64,000 bases of DNA from Paraburkholderia sp. BCC1884 (lineage in GTDB: Bacteria; Pseudomonadota; Gammaproteobacteria; Burkholderiales; Burkholderiaceae), in contig NZ_CAAJGL010000079.1 in assembly GCF_900996225.1 (NCBI RefSeq), positions 248,001 to 312,000 on the forward strand, in the 5' to 3' direction. Of the stretch, positions 30,533-40,694 are shown piece after piece (the first letter of the stretch is position 1; every line of letters starts with the position of its first letter). The notes beneath the pieces were generated by a model. It made no database searches, was not told where the DNA came from, and worked only from the letters and a program-made list of their open reading frames with translations. Made by a program: the position numbers and the translations under genes.

Positions 30533-31566
30533 TCGTCGTTCGCGTTGTGCAACGAGGCGATGTGGACGCGCTCATGCGGCTCGCGCAGGAAACTGGCCCT
30601 GGCCTCACCACCTTCAAGCCGGATCGCGACGCGCTCGCGGCCCGGGTGGAACGCGCGCGCCGCACCATGGAAGACAAGGCCGAACCGTATGAGGCCGGTT
30701 ACTTCTTCGTGATGGAAGACACCGAGACCGGCGACATCGCCGGCGTGTGTGGAATCGAAACCGCAGTCGGCCTGCAACAGCCGTTCTACAACTATCGCGT
30801 GAGCACGGTGGTGCACGCGAGCCAGGATCTCGGCATCTGGACGCGCATGCGGGCACTGAACATCTCGCACGACCTGACGGGTTACGCCGAAGTGTGCTCG
30901 CTGTTCCTGAGCCCGCGTTATCGCACGAGCGGCGTGGGCGGTTTGCTGTCGCGTTCACGTTTCATGTTTCTCGCGCAATTCCGCGAGCGTTTTCCGCAGC
31001 GGTTGTGTGCGGAGTTGCGCGGCCATTTCGATGCGGAAGGCACCTCGCCGTTCTGGCGCGCGGTCGGCTCGCATTTCTATCAGATCGATTTCAATGCGGC
31101 GGACTATCTGAGTTCGCATGGCCGCAAGGCGTTTCTCGCCGAGTTGATGCCGCGCTATCCCGTGTATGTCGAGTTGTTGCCGCAGGAAGCGCAGGACTGC
31201 GTCGGCCTCACGCATAACGACACGATTCCCGCGCGTCGCATGCTCGAAGCGGAAGGGCTGCGTTACGAGAATCACGTCGATATCTTCGATGCGGGTCCGG
31301 TGCTCGAATGTCACATCGCCGATTTGCGCACGGTGCGCGAAAGCGTGGTCGTGCCGGTCGAGATCGCGAGTGCGTCGTCGGCCGCGCAGCAGGACGGACC
31401 GAAGTCGATGGTATCGAATACGTCGCTGGGCGATTTCCGCGTCGGCGCGGTGACGGGCGTGCCGCAGGACGGCGTGTTCCGTCTGAGCGCCGCCGAAGCC
31501 GCGGCACTCGACGTCAAGGCAGGCGAGCTGGTGCGCGTGCTGCCGCAGAAACACAAACAAGGATGA
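30529..31566 (+). CDS. astA: arginine N-succinyltransferase (subunit beta)
   Basis: This 345-residue subunit (AruG in Pseudomonas, AstA in E. coli) transfers succinyl from succinyl-CoA to the alpha-amino group of arginine, the first step of the AST pathway. It opens MIVVRVVQRGDVDALMRLAQETGPGLTT, and shows FFVMEDTETGDIAGVCGIE, ISHDLTGYAEVCSLFLSPRYR and GSHFYQIDFNAADYLSS. It is paralogous to the upstream gene, with matching blocks in the same order. An ATGA overlap with aruF indicates translational coupling and probably fixed subunit ratio. Confidence 0.95.
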   Translation: MIVVRVVQRGDVDALMRLAQETGPGLTTFKPDRDALAARVERARRTMEDKAEPYEAGYFFVMEDTETGDIAGVCGIETAVGLQQPFYNYRVSTVVHASQDLGIWTRMRALNISHDLTGYAEVCSLFLSPRYRTSGVGGLLSRSRFMFLAQFRERFPQRLCAELRGHFDAEGTSPFWRAVGSHFYQIDFNAADYLSSHGRKAFLAELMPRYPVYVELLPQEAQDCVGLTHNDTIPARRMLEAEGLRYENHVDIFDAGPVLECHIADLRTVRESVVVPVEIASASSAAQQDGPKSMVSNTSLGDFRVGAVTGVPQDGVFRLSAAEAAALDVKAGELVRVLPQKHKQG

Positions 31567-31568
31567 TC

Positions 31569-33032
31569 ATGAGCGAGCTTTTCATCGACGGCGAATGGGC
31601 CGCCGGCACAGGACCCGCATTCGCATCGCACAACCCGGGTACGGGCGCGACGGTGTGGGAAGGCCACAGCGCCTCGTCGGACGATGTGGATCACGCGGTG
31701 CGCAGCGCGCGCCGCGCCTTCGCCGCATGGTCGGCCTTGAGCTTCGACGAGCGTTGCGGCGTGCTGCGCCGCTTCGCTGCGCTCGTGACGGAACGCAAGG
31801 AAGCGCTCGCCGAAGCAATCGGCCGCGAGACCGGCAAGCCGTTGTGGGAAGCGCGTACCGAAGCGGCTTCGATGGCGGCGAAGGTCGAGATTTCGATTCA
31901 GGCCTACAACGAGCGCACCGGCGAAAAGCGTTCGGCGATGGCCGACGGAACCGCCGTGTTGCGGCATCGTCCGCATGGCGTGGTCGCTGTGTTCGGGCCG
32001 TACAACTTCCCGGGCCATTTGCCGAATGGACATATCGTGCCGGCGTTGATCGCGGGCAATGCCGTGGTGTTCAAGCCGTCGGAACTCGCGCCCGGCGTGG
32101 CGGCGCTCACCGTGCAGATCTGGCGTGATGCAGGGCTGCCCGCCGGCGTGCTGAATCTCGTGCAGGGTGAGAAGGAGACGGGCATCGCGCTGGCGAATCA
32201 TCGGCAGATCGACGGGCTGTTCTTCACGGGTAGTTCGGATACCGGGACCTTGCTGCACAAGCAGTTCGGCGGCCGTCCCGAGATCGTGCTGGCGCTGGAG
32301 ATGGGCGGCAACAATCCGCTCGTGATCGGCCCGGTAGCGGATATCGACGCCGCCGTGCATCACACGATTCAATCGGCGTTTCTGTCGGCGGGGCAGCGCT
32401 GCACCTGCGCACGCCGCATTTTCGTGCCGAACGACGCAATGGGCGACCGCTTCATGGCGCGCTTCACCGAAGTGACGTCGCGCATCAGCGTCGGCGAATA
32501 TGACGCCGACCCGCAGCCGTTCATGGGCGCGGTGATTTCGGCACGCGCGGCTGCGCGTCTCGTCGCTGCGCAGGAACGCCTGCTTGCTGACGGCGCCAAG
32601 GCCTTGCTGAAGATGGAGCAGCGCGATCCGACTCTCGGCTTCGTCACGCCCGCGATTCTCGACGTCACGAACGTGACGAATCTGCCCGATGAAGAACACT
32701 TCGGGCCGCTCGCGCAGATCGTCCGCTACGGCAGTTTCAACGAAGCGCTGGAGCAGGCCAACGACACCGAATTCGGTCTCTCGGCCGGCCTGCTCGCCGA
32801 CGACGAAACGCTGTGGACGCATTTTCAGCGCACTATCCGCGCCGGTATCGTGAACTGGAACCGGCCGACCAATGGCGCTTCGTCGGGCGCGCCGTTCGGT
32901 GGACCGGGCCGCTCGGGCAATCATCGCCCGAGCGCGTACTACGCCGCCGACTACTGCGCGTTCCCGATGGCCTCGGTCGAAAGCGCGCAACTGCAAATGC
33001 CCGCGAGCGTCTCGCCGGGCCTCCAATTCTAA
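31569..33032 (+). CDS. astD: succinylglutamate-semialdehyde dehydrogenase
   Basis: This 487-residue NAD-dependent aldehyde dehydrogenase oxidises N-succinylglutamate 5-semialdehyde to N-succinylglutamate. The catalytic Cys is C278 in SAGQRCTCARR, the general-base Glu is in LALEMGGNNP near residue 245, and the NAD-fold segment FTGSSDTGTLL is present. Start is set at MSELFIDGEW because AAGG lies six bases before that ATG; a second ATG six bases earlier overlaps the astA stop. Length agrees with E. coli AstD. Confidence 0.95.
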   Translation: MSELFIDGEWAAGTGPAFASHNPGTGATVWEGHSASSDDVDHAVRSARRAFAAWSALSFDERCGVLRRFAALVTERKEALAEAIGRETGKPLWEARTEAASMAAKVEISIQAYNERTGEKRSAMADGTAVLRHRPHGVVAVFGPYNFPGHLPNGHIVPALIAGNAVVFKPSELAPGVAALTVQIWRDAGLPAGVLNLVQGEKETGIALANHRQIDGLFFTGSSDTGTLLHKQFGGRPEIVLALEMGGNNPLVIGPVADIDAAVHHTIQSAFLSAGQRCTCARRIFVPNDAMGDRFMARFTEVTSRISVGEYDADPQPFMGAVISARAAARLVAAQERLLADGAKALLKMEQRDPTLGFVTPAILDVTNVTNLPDEEHFGPLAQIVRYGSFNEALEQANDTEFGLSAGLLADDETLWTHFQRTIRAGIVNWNRPTNGASSGAPFGGPGRSGNHRPSAYYAADYCAFPMASVESAQLQMPASVSPGLQF

Positions 33033-33041
33033 GGATCGACG

Positions 33042-34382
33042 ATGCAAGCCACTGAAGCCAATTTCGACGGCCTGGTCGGCCCGACTCATAACTACGCGGG
33101 TTTGTCGTTCGGCAACGTCGCGTCGCAGAACAACGAGAAGTCGGTGGCGAATCCGAAGGCGGCGGCCAAACAGGGCCTGCGCAAGATGAAGCAGCTCGCC
33201 GACCTCGGCTTTCATCAGGGCGTGCTGCCGCCGCAGGAACGTCCGTCGATGCGTCTGTTGCGCGAACTCGGTTTCTCCGGCGACGACGCGACGGTGATCG
33301 CGCGCGTGGCCAAAGACGCGCCCGAGTTGCTGGCCGCCGCGAGTTCGGCGTCGGCGATGTGGACCGCGAATGCCGCGACCGTGAGCCCGTCTGCCGACAC
33401 GCAGGACGGCCGCGTGCATTTCACGCCGGCCAATCTGTGCAGCAAGCTGCATCGCGCGATCGAGCATGAATCCACGCGCCGCACCTTGCGCGCGATTTTT
33501 AGCGAAGCCGATCACTTTGCGGTGCACGAGGCGCTGCCCGGCACGCCGGCACTCGGTGACGAAGGCGCGGCGAATCACACACGCTTTTGTGCGGAATATG
33601 GCACCCGCGGCGTCGAATTCTTCGTGTATGGGCGCAGCGAATATCGTCGCGGACCGGAGCCGAAACGCTTCCCGGCGCGTCAAACGTTCGAGGCGAGTCG
33701 TGCGGTGGCGCAGCGCCATGGCTTGCAGGAAGCGGCCACGGTGTACGCGCAGCAGAATCCGGACGTGATCGACGCGGGCGTGTTCCACAACGACGTGATC
33801 GCGGTCGGCAATCGCAGCACGCTGTTCTGTCATCAACTGGCCTTCGTCGAACAGAAAGCCGTGTATGACGAACTGCGCTCGAAGCTGGTCGGATTGAAGT
33901 CCGGATTCAACGTGATCGAAGTGCCGGACGCGCAGGTGAGCGTGGCCGATGCCGTCACCTCGTATCTGTTCAATAGCCAGTTGCTAACGCGCCCGGATGG
34001 CAAGCAGGTGCTGGTGGTGCCGCAGGAGTGCCGCGAAAACGCGCGCGTGGCGGCGTACCTCGACGATCTGACATCGCACACCGGCCCGATCGACGACGTA
34101 CTCGTGTTCGATCTGCGCGAGAGCATGAAGAACGGCGGCGGACCGGCGTGTCTGCGTCTGCGGGTCGTGTTGAACGACACGGAACGCGCGGCGGTCACCC
34201 AGGGCGTGTGGATCAACGACACCTTGTTCGGGCGTCTGGATACGTGGATCGAAAAACATTATCGCGACCGTCTCGCACCGGCCGATCTGACCGACCCGCA
34301 CTTGCTGGTCGAATCACGCACCGCGCTCGACGAACTGACGCAGATTCTCGGTCTGGGTTCGCTGTATGACTTCCAGCGCTGA
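33042..34382 (+). CDS. astB: N-succinylarginine dihydrolase
   Basis: This 446-residue enzyme of the amidinotransferase-like (penta-propeller) superfamily hydrolyses N2-succinylarginine to succinylornithine, two ammonia and CO2. The nucleophile is C370 in [32 protein letters not shown] holds the conserved catalytic His, and the N-terminal [19 protein letters not shown] is diagnostic. The gene begins 9 bases after astD and its end overlaps the presumed start of astE by 17 bases. Confidence 0.96.
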   Translation: MQATEANFDGLVGPTHNYAGLSFGNVASQNNEKSVANPKAAAKQGLRKMKQLADLGFHQGVLPPQERPSMRLLRELGFSGDDATVIARVAKDAPELLAAASSASAMWTANAATVSPSADTQDGRVHFTPANLCSKLHRAIEHESTRRTLRAIFSEADHFAVHEALPGTPALGDEGAANHTRFCAEYGTRGVEFFVYGRSEYRRGPEPKRFPARQTFEASRAVAQRHGLQEAATVYAQQNPDVIDAGVFHNDVIAVGNRSTLFCHQLAFVEQKAVYDELRSKLVGLKSGFNVIEVPDAQVSVADAVTSYLFNSQLLTRPDGKQVLVVPQECRENARVAAYLDDLTSHTGPIDDVLVFDLRESMKNGGGPACLRLRVVLNDTERAAVTQGVWINDTLFGRLDTWIEKHYRDRLAPADLTDPHLLVESRTALDELTQILGLGSLYDFQR

Positions 34383-35418
34383 GCCCGTCATGCCGGTTTC
34401 GATGCTGGACGATTTTCTTGCCTGCACGCTCGCGGGCACGCGACCTGCCGTGAATGAACAGCAGGGCACCTGTGGCGACGGCATACGCTGGTCGTGGCTG
34501 GACGACGGCATCCTCATGATGGAGCCCGCCGCGCAAGCGGAAGGCACGCGCAGCGTGCTGGTCTCGGCGGGCGTGCATGGCGACGAGACCGCGCCGATCG
34601 AACTGCTGTCATATCTGGTGCGTGACATCGCGCAAGGCAAAGCGGCGCTGACGTGTCGCCTGCTCGTGATTCTCGGCAACGTCGACGCCATGCGCGACGC
34701 CTGCCGTTATCGCGACGACGATCTGAACCGGCTGTTCAGCGGGCGTCATCTGCAGGTGCCGGCCAGTCACGAAGCGCCGCGTGCCGTAGCGCTCGAACAG
34801 GCCGCGACGCGGTTCTTCGCGGCGGCGTCGAGTGAGCCCGGCGCGCGTTGGCATATCGACATGCACACGGCGATTCGCGCCTCGGCGTTCGAGCAATTCG
34901 CGCTGCTGCCGCATACCGGCCAGCCGTTGTCGCGCGCGATGTTCGAATGGCTCGGCGAGGCGCATATCAGCGCCGTGCTGTTGCACACGACCAGAGGCAA
35001 CACGTATTCGCATTTCACCGCGCAAGCCTGCGGCGCCGAAGCGTGCACGCTGGAGCTGGGCAAGGTGAGGCCGTTCGGCCAGAACGATCTGACGCGCTTC
35101 ATGGGCGCGGATGAAGCGCTTCGTCATCTGCTCGCAGGCACGAGCGGCCGGGCACCGACAAGCTTGCCGCGCGTGTTCACGGTGATCGACCAGCTCACCA
35201 AGCAAAGCGAGGCCTTCGAGTTGCTGCTCGCGGCGGACGTGGCGAACTTCACGCCGTTCGCCAAAGACACCGTGCTCGCGCGCGATGGCGAGTATTGCTA
35301 TACGGTGAGTCACGAAGAAGAGCGCATCGTGTTTCCGAATGCGAAGGTCAAACCTGGTTTGCGCGCCGGCCTGCTGGTGATCGAAACCACTCAGGACACG
35401 TTGTCGAAGCTCGTTTGA
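34366..35418 (+). CDS. astE: succinylglutamate desuccinylase
   Basis: This enzyme of up to 350 residues releases glutamate and succinate from N-succinylglutamate, the last AST step. It is a zinc carboxypeptidase-fold protein; ligands H71 and E74 lie in [12 protein letters not shown], and a later His lies in [21 protein letters not shown]. The catalytic Glu is in [12 protein letters not shown]. The start is unsettled: 34366 overlaps astB; in-frame ATG codons at 34390 and 34402 give MPVSMLDDF or MLDDF, closer to E. coli AstE. Confidence 0.94.
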   Translation: MTSSAEPVMPVSMLDDFLACTLAGTRPAVNEQQGTCGDGIRWSWLDDGILMMEPAAQAEGTRSVLVSAGVHGDETAPIELLSYLVRDIAQGKAALTCRLLVILGNVDAMRDACRYRDDDLNRLFSGRHLQVPASHEAPRAVALEQAATRFFAAASSEPGARWHIDMHTAIRASAFEQFALLPHTGQPLSRAMFEWLGEAHISAVLLHTTRGNTYSHFTAQACGAEACTLELGKVRPFGQNDLTRFMGADEALRHLLAGTSGRAPTSLPRVFTVIDQLTKQSEAFELLLAADVANFTPFAKDTVLARDGEYCYTVSHEEERIVFPNAKVKPGLRAGLLVIETTQDTLSKLV

Positions 35419-35693
35419 TCGCGGCCTTCTTCACGAGGTCATGGCGCTGCCTTCCGCCTTGCCGGAAAACGACACGAATTTGCACCTTTACCGTGCGTCG
35501 ATTCGTGTCCGTGCAACCCTGCCGCCAGCAGCCGCCCACCGGGCGCGTCCGGTGAAGCCTGTACAATCGCCGCCTCGCGGCTGTTGCGCTGCACCACATC
35601 GGCCGCACGAGTTTGAATCGCATTTTTGGCGCGGCAATCATGCTTGCCCGGATTCGGCTCCGTCTTATTCAATACCGTAGAGGAACACCTGTA

Positions 35694-36488
35694 ATGAAGA
35701 TGAATTGGCGAAACATGGCTGCGCTCACGCTGTTCGCAACGGCGACGCTCGCGGCTGGCACGGCAACGGCAGCGGATATCAAGGAAGTGCGCTTCGGCGT
35801 CGAGGCCTCGTATGCGCCGTTCGAATCGAAGTCGGCAACGGGCGAGTTGCAGGGTTTCGATATCGATGTCGGTAACGCCGTCTGCGCGAAGCTGAAGGCC
35901 AGATGCGTGTGGGTCGAGAACTCGTTCGACGGCCTGATTCCGGCACTCGAAGCGCGCAAGTTCAACGCCATCAACTCGGATATGACCATCACCGAGCAGC
36001 GTCGTCAGGCGATCGATTTCACCGATCCGATCTACACGATTCCCAATCAGATGATCGCGAAGAAGGGCAGCGGTCTTCTGCCGACGCCGGCCTCGCTCAA
36101 GGGCAAGCATGTCGGCGTGCTGCAGGGCACGATCCAGGAAACGTATGCGAAGGCGCGTTGGGCGCCGGTGGGCGTCGACGTCGTGCCGTATCAGACGCAG
36201 GACCAGATCTATTCGGACCTCGCCTCGGGCCGTCTCGATGCGTCGTTCCAGGACGCCGAGGCCGCGTCGAAAGGCTTTCTGAAGAAGCCGCAAGGCGCGG
36301 GTTTCGATTTCGCCGGTCCGGCCGTCAGCGACGAGAAGCTGCTCGGCGCGGGCGTGGGCTACGGCATTCGCAAGAACGACAAGGCGTTGAAGGACGCGCT
36401 CAACCAGGCGCTGAAGGAATTGAAGGCGGACGGCACGATCGACCGTCTCGCCGCGAAGTACTTCGACGTGAAGGTCGTCCTGAAGTAA
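35694..36488 (+). CDS. aotJ: basic amino acid ABC transporter substrate-binding protein (AotJ-like)
   Basis: This 264-residue periplasmic binding protein of the HisJ/ArgT type has a signal peptide (hydrophobic MAALTLFATATLAAGTATAA, residues about 8-27). The mature start EVRFGVEASYAPFESKSATGELQGFDIDVGNAVC follows. Other family segments are NSFDGLIPALEARKFNAINSDMTITEQRRQ and GVLQGTIQETYAK. AGAGGAA precedes the ATG. The gene is separated from its presumed permease and ATPase genes by the whole regulator-ast block, but lies on the same strand 275 bases after astE. Arginine/ornithine binding is inferred from context. Confidence 0.93.
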   Translation: MKMNWRNMAALTLFATATLAAGTATAADIKEVRFGVEASYAPFESKSATGELQGFDIDVGNAVCAKLKARCVWVENSFDGLIPALEARKFNAINSDMTITEQRRQAIDFTDPIYTIPNQMIAKKGSGLLPTPASLKGKHVGVLQGTIQETYAKARWAPVGVDVVPYQTQDQIYSDLASGRLDASFQDAEAASKGFLKKPQGAGFDFAGPAVSDEKLLGAGVGYGIRKNDKALKDALNQALKELKADGTIDRLAAKYFDVKVVLK

Positions 36489-36508
36489 ACCGTTGCACCC
36501 TGTCTGAA

Positions 36509-36545
36509 GCAGAACGGCCGCAATGATGCGGCCGTTCTGCATTTT
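36509..36545. terminator. bidirectional terminator after the binding-protein gene
   Basis: A perfect 14-base stem (36509-36522 with 36527-36540) with a 4-base loop is followed by ATTTTG. It lies 20 bases after the binding-protein stop and 11 bases before the stop of the convergent acetoacetate decarboxylase gene, so it can close both transcripts. Confidence 0.75.
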
Positions 36546-36555
36546 GGAGCGTAGT

Positions 36556-37314
36556 TCAACGCGCCTTCGCCGCGGGCTGATCGAGGTAGTCGAACACCAC
36601 TTCGCCGAGCCCGAGCGTGAGATCCGCGAGCAGATGACGCGCTTCGACGATCTCCAGCACCGGCAGTTCCGCGACCGGCGCGAGCGCGTGCGGCGCCAGT
36701 TCGAGCGCGGCCGGTCCGGTCCATGCGCCTTTCAGATCGATATCCTTCAGGTAGTAACGCACCAGTTCGCAGATGCGCGGCGTGCCGTCTACGTGCGGAA
36801 TCACCTTGAGCAGGAAGTTCGGCGTTTCGAGCCGCTTCTTTTGCTGCGCGAGATCGAGCTGCCGATGCTTGTAGCCCATCGTGCCGGTGGCGATCCGTAC
36901 CGGGCCGTAGTCGAGCGTGCCGACCAGCGTATCGGTATGGACGGACAGCACCGGGTTCGCGAGCTTCTTCGGAAACCCCCACAGTTCACGGCCGCCGGCA
37001 ATCGGTGGATGGTCGTCCAGATACATGGCGAGCGTGTAGCCGCCTGCCACGCCGTTGTACGACACCGGGATCACCTGGCCGCTTTCGGTGTAGTCGCCGA
37101 AACCGGTCGAATCCGGCATGCGGATGAATTCGTAGTGCACGAGCGGCTCGCCGATTTCCAGCGGCTCGGGCACCACGGCGCGCAGTTTGTCCGGATCGGT
37201 GCGATAGGTGATGATCAGGAATTCGCGATTGATGAACCGGTAGGGGCCCATGGGGAAAGCCGGGCTCGTGATCGGCATCGCGAAGGCATTCGACAGCACG
37301 CTTTTGACGTCCAT
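36556..37314 (-). CDS. adc: acetoacetate decarboxylase
   Basis: This 252-residue enzyme decarboxylates acetoacetate to acetone and CO2. The paired lysines K116-K117 in [12 protein letters not shown] correspond to the Schiff-base Lys and its pKa-shifting neighbour in Clostridium acetobutylicum (K115, K116). The opening [21 protein letters not shown] and [20 protein letters not shown] agree with the family. Start chosen at MDVKSVL after AAGGA; the frame is open 96 bases further. No acetoacetyl-CoA transferase or hydroxybutyrate dehydrogenase gene is adjacent. Confidence 0.93.
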   Translation of the reverse strand: MDVKSVLSNAFAMPITSPAFPMGPYRFINREFLIITYRTDPDKLRAVVPEPLEIGEPLVHYEFIRMPDSTGFGDYTESGQVIPVSYNGVAGGYTLAMYLDDHPPIAGGRELWGFPKKLANPVLSVHTDTLVGTLDYGPVRIATGTMGYKHRQLDLAQQKKRLETPNFLLKVIPHVDGTPRICELVRYYLKDIDLKGAWTGPAALELAPHALAPVAELPVLEIVEARHLLADLTLGLGEVVFDYLDQPAAKAR

Positions 37315-37578
37315 GTTTTTCCTTGGTGGTGAACACGCGGGGGGAACACTTCTGCACTGCACAAGAGTATCGTCGATTCGCTGATGGACCGCTTCCAGAC
37401 CGCTCAGCAATTATTTCCAGATATTGCTTCACGGGCATGTCCGGGCGCGACGCGCTGAGCTAAAATCGCCGGGCACGTCGCAGGCGTCGCACGCTTCAGC
37501 ACGGGCGATGCGCGCTATCAATGCGGCAAAAATTAAATACAGCAGTCAGCGCCAGGGCAGCGCTCAGGGGGACCCGCA

Positions 37579-38976
37579 ATGACCACCATCGCAATCGAGA
37601 ATCCGGGCCATGCAGGCGCAACGGACGATGCGCAATTGAATGCCAGCTTCGCGCGGCAGCCCATCCTGAATCGGGACGGCATGCTGTGCGGTTACGAGAT
37701 CAAGGTACGCGCGCCGGCCTTGCCCGAATCGGCGCACGATGCCGAAGCCGGCGCGGCGCAAGTGGTTGAAGAAGACGCAGAGGCGAACTCCGCAGCGGCC
37801 GACGGCGCGGGCGCAAATCGCGCGCCCACGCCCGCGCAACGCGTGGCACGCGCCATTCTTCGCGGCCTCGTCGACAACAGCGTGCGCAGCGCGCTTACCG
37901 GCCATCCCGCGTATGTGGATGTGAGCCGCGAGATGCTGTTCGACGACGCGATCCTGCGTTTGCCCGCCGAGCGTTTCATGCTCGAACTGCTGCCGTCGAT
38001 CGTGGTGGACGACGAACTCATCGCGCGCATCGTGCATCTGCATGGCCGCCGCTATCGCTTCGTGCTCGACGAGGTCGCGCAGCCCAACGAGACCTTCGCC
38101 AAACTGCTGCCCTACGCGGAGGTCGTCAAGATCGACGTGAAGCGTGCACCGGCCGCACTGCTGCCGAAACTCTCGAGCGTACTCAAGTCGGCGGGCAAGC
38201 TGTTGCTCGCCGCCGGTGTCGACGCGCAAACCGATTTCGAAGCGGCGCACGCGCTCGGCTTCGATCGTTTTCAGGGCTACTTCTTCGCGCGCGCTCATAC
38301 CTCGTCCTCGCGCCGCGTCAGCGCGCCGCGCCATGCCTTGCTCAACCTGCTGCAATTGCTGGCGGGCGACCCAACCGTCGCGCAACTCGAGTCCGAACTC
38401 AAGCTGAATCCGGTGCTGGTGATGCATCTGATGAAGCTGGCCAATTCGAGCGGCCTCGCCGTGGGCCACAAGGTCACCACGCTGCGCGAAGCGATCACCG
38501 CAACCGGCACGAACCGCATCGCGCGCTGGACGCAACTGCTGCTCTACGCAGACGGCCGCAAGGTGGCGCTGGAGGACGATCCGCTACTGCAACTCGCGGC
38601 GACTCGCGCACGCTTCATGGAACTGGCGATCGAGCGCTTGCCCAACGCCGGACGCGACGAAGCCGACTCGGCGTTCCTGACCGGCGTGTTTTCTTTCGTC
38701 GACGCGGTGTTCGGTGGTTCCCTCGAAAGCACGTTGAGTGTGCTGACGCTGTCGCGCCAGATTCAGGCGGCAATCCTGCATCGCGAAGGCGCGTTGGGAT
38801 TGCTGTTGAGCACGGTCGACGCATTGGAGCGCGGCGATTGGGATCAGGTTGCCGCATCGTGCGAGCGACTGCAGCCGCTGACGGTGGAAGAGGTCGCGCA
38901 GCTGGCATTGGCGGCGGGTGCCTGGGCTGGCGTGGCCGATCGTAGCGCCGAAGGCCTCGAGCGGATCGAAGACTGA
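37579..38976 (+). CDS. EAL-HDOD protein with degenerate EAL domain
   Basis: This 465-residue cytoplasmic protein has a YuxH-like layout: an EAL-type domain (about 22-265) and an HDOD domain (about 270-440). The EAL begins FARQPILNRDGMLCGYEIKVR. The usual metal-site Asn is replaced (YVDVSREMLF), DD became DE (VLDEVAQ), and the late Glu of AEGVET is absent (AAGVDAQTD), while Lys (KIDV) and FQGYFFAR remain. It is therefore probably not a c-di-GMP phosphodiesterase. The HDOD contains LKLNPVLVMHLMKLANSSG and HKVTTLREAI. GGGGGA precedes the ATG. It resembles the gene at 42810. Confidence 0.88.
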   Translation: MTTIAIENPGHAGATDDAQLNASFARQPILNRDGMLCGYEIKVRAPALPESAHDAEAGAAQVVEEDAEANSAAADGAGANRAPTPAQRVARAILRGLVDNSVRSALTGHPAYVDVSREMLFDDAILRLPAERFMLELLPSIVVDDELIARIVHLHGRRYRFVLDEVAQPNETFAKLLPYAEVVKIDVKRAPAALLPKLSSVLKSAGKLLLAAGVDAQTDFEAAHALGFDRFQGYFFARAHTSSSRRVSAPRHALLNLLQLLAGDPTVAQLESELKLNPVLVMHLMKLANSSGLAVGHKVTTLREAITATGTNRIARWTQLLLYADGRKVALEDDPLLQLAATRARFMELAIERLPNAGRDEADSAFLTGVFSFVDAVFGGSLESTLSVLTLSRQIQAAILHREGALGLLLSTVDALERGDWDQVAASCERLQPLTVEEVAQLALAAGAWAGVADRSAEGLERIED

Positions 38977-39012
38977 ACTTGCGGGCGTCGCGAGCAAGCG
39001 GCGCTCAATGAA

Positions 39013-39036
39013 AAACGCCGCTCGGGAGCGGCGTTT
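39013..39036. terminator. bidirectional rho-independent terminator
   Basis: Ten-base arms (39013-39022 and 39027-39036) with a 4-base loop. A-run on the left and TTT on the right give short U-tracts in both directions. It lies between the convergent EAL-HDOD and HDOD/GAF-like genes. Confidence 0.7.
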
Positions 39037-39145
39037 CGGAACAACGGGTACGGCATGCATGGCATGCTGGCCAACTCTACGTTCGACTTCGGGCAAATCC
39101 AGAGAAGAGCTGTGAGGCAGCGTGATCAGCGATCACGCCAGGTCT

Positions 39146-40603
39146 TCACATCGTCTCCATTTCCTGCATTTGCCCCAGGCCAAAAAAACGGCCGAGCTCC
39201 CTAGCCATTTCATTCAGTACCGCCATCTCTTTCTGCGAGATGCGCCTGGGCTCCTGCGTATGAGACCAGTCTCCGTAGAGCAGCGCCACCGTCTGATCGG
39301 TTTCGTCGACAACCGGCAGCAGCACGAAGGCGCGGGCGTCGTCGAACGATCGGCGGAACCATTCGGGTAGCCGCGCGACCATCTTCGGGTCGCGTGCGTT
39401 TTCGATGAAGATGCCCACCGAGTTCGCGATCGCGAGATGGAACACATCGGGCTCGAACGCGGTGTTGAAGGTCAGCTTGGGCAGCGCCGAGTCGATCTTC
39501 GGGCCGAGACCCAGGCGCGCCTTGAAGGTGCCGTTGCTGTGCTTGACGAACACGACCGTGCGCGCGAAGCCCAAGCCGGCCAACACGGTTTCCGCAGCCA
39601 TCGCAAGGGCCGCCGCGAGCGGGCTGCCCTCGGGCAGGCCGCGCAGATCTTCCACGCCGACCGCGATGCGCGCCTCGGGGCTGAGCGCCTCGCGTGCGAT
39701 CGCGTCCGCGTTGGCGCGCAACTCGGTGATCTCGCGCATCACGCCGTCGCCGCCTTCTTCGCGGGCGAGGGCGATGCTCATCTCGAGCAGCACCTCGGGG
39801 TCCGTGTTCAGCGCGCGGCTATATTCGCGCGCCAGTTCGGCGATCTTTTCCTCGCGCTCCCAGTCCGGCATGTTCTGCTGGGTGAGCACGTCGGCCACTG
39901 CCGTCGAGTAATTGGTGATGGCGCGCAGCCATTGCACCTGGCGCGGCTGTTCGACGTCTTGCGGGTCGAATTCGCCCATGCCCGAGCGGATCATGTCCGG
40001 CAGGCGCCAACGCACCGCGGCTTCGGCGCCGATTTCGTCGAAGGTCACGCCGAGCACCAGCACGCAGGCCTCGCTTTCGAGCGTGCCGTCGTCGATATGG
40101 CGGCGAATCTGGTCCCACTCGGCATCCAGATAGAACACCACCAGCAGCTTGCCGATCTGACGCATCAGCGTGCAGACGACGGCTTCTTCGCCGGCGCGCA
40201 GATCGCCGCGTTCGGTCAGCTTGCGCGCGACGCAGCCCGACAGCAGCGTGCGGTTCAGTTCGAGTTTTGCGTCGATGCGGCGTGGTGCGCTGTGATGGAA
40301 GTGGTCGACGATCTTCAGACCGACCACGAGGTGGCCGACCGCGTCCATGCCGAGCACCATCAGCGCGCGCGAGACGGTTGTGATGTTGCCGCCGAACGCC
40401 ATGTACATGGCCGAGTTGGCGAGGCGCAACACCTTTTGCGTCAGCGCGAAGTCGGACAGCACCACCTGCACGAGGCCGGTGAAGTCGAGGTCGTCATTGT
40501 TCATCGCCGCCATGGTGGTGCGCAGCGACTGCGACAGCATCGGAAAATCGCCGCGCTCGCTCATTCGCGTCCAGAGCCGGTCGAGCACCGCCGCCTTTAC
40601 CAT
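39146..40603 (-). CDS. HDOD domain protein with C-terminal GAF-like domain
   Basis: This 485-residue cytoplasmic protein starts with an HDOD domain (about 15-215: PMLSQSLRTTMAAMNND, VVLSDFALTQKVLRLANSAMYMAFGGNITTVSRALMVLG). A helical linker follows and then a GAF-like domain (about 330-475: ARTVVFVKHSNGTFKARLGLG to DETDQTVALLYGDW). HDOD proteins are non-catalytic relatives of HD phosphohydrolases used in signalling and motility control. An upstream ATG 24 bases earlier is possible. It lies 91 bases after the GGDEF/EAL gene on the same strand, so co-transcription is plausible. Confidence 0.88.
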   Translation of the reverse strand: MVKAAVLDRLWTRMSERGDFPMLSQSLRTTMAAMNNDDLDFTGLVQVVLSDFALTQKVLRLANSAMYMAFGGNITTVSRALMVLGMDAVGHLVVGLKIVDHFHHSAPRRIDAKLELNRTLLSGCVARKLTERGDLRAGEEAVVCTLMRQIGKLLVVFYLDAEWDQIRRHIDDGTLESEACVLVLGVTFDEIGAEAAVRWRLPDMIRSGMGEFDPQDVEQPRQVQWLRAITNYSTAVADVLTQQNMPDWEREEKIAELAREYSRALNTDPEVLLEMSIALAREEGGDGVMREITELRANADAIAREALSPEARIAVGVEDLRGLPEGSPLAAALAMAAETVLAGLGFARTVVFVKHSNGTFKARLGLGPKIDSALPKLTFNTAFEPDVFHLAIANSVGIFIENARDPKMVARLPEWFRRSFDDARAFVLLPVVDETDQTVALLYGDWSHTQEPRRISQKEMAVLNEMARELGRFFGLGQMQEMETM

Positions 40604-40694
40604 GTGAGTCCCGCCAAAGCCATACATGTTCCAATGAATGCCACGCCGGTCTGCGACCGGCTTGTTCCGCGGCGGTGGAGCTGTGCCTGCATCG

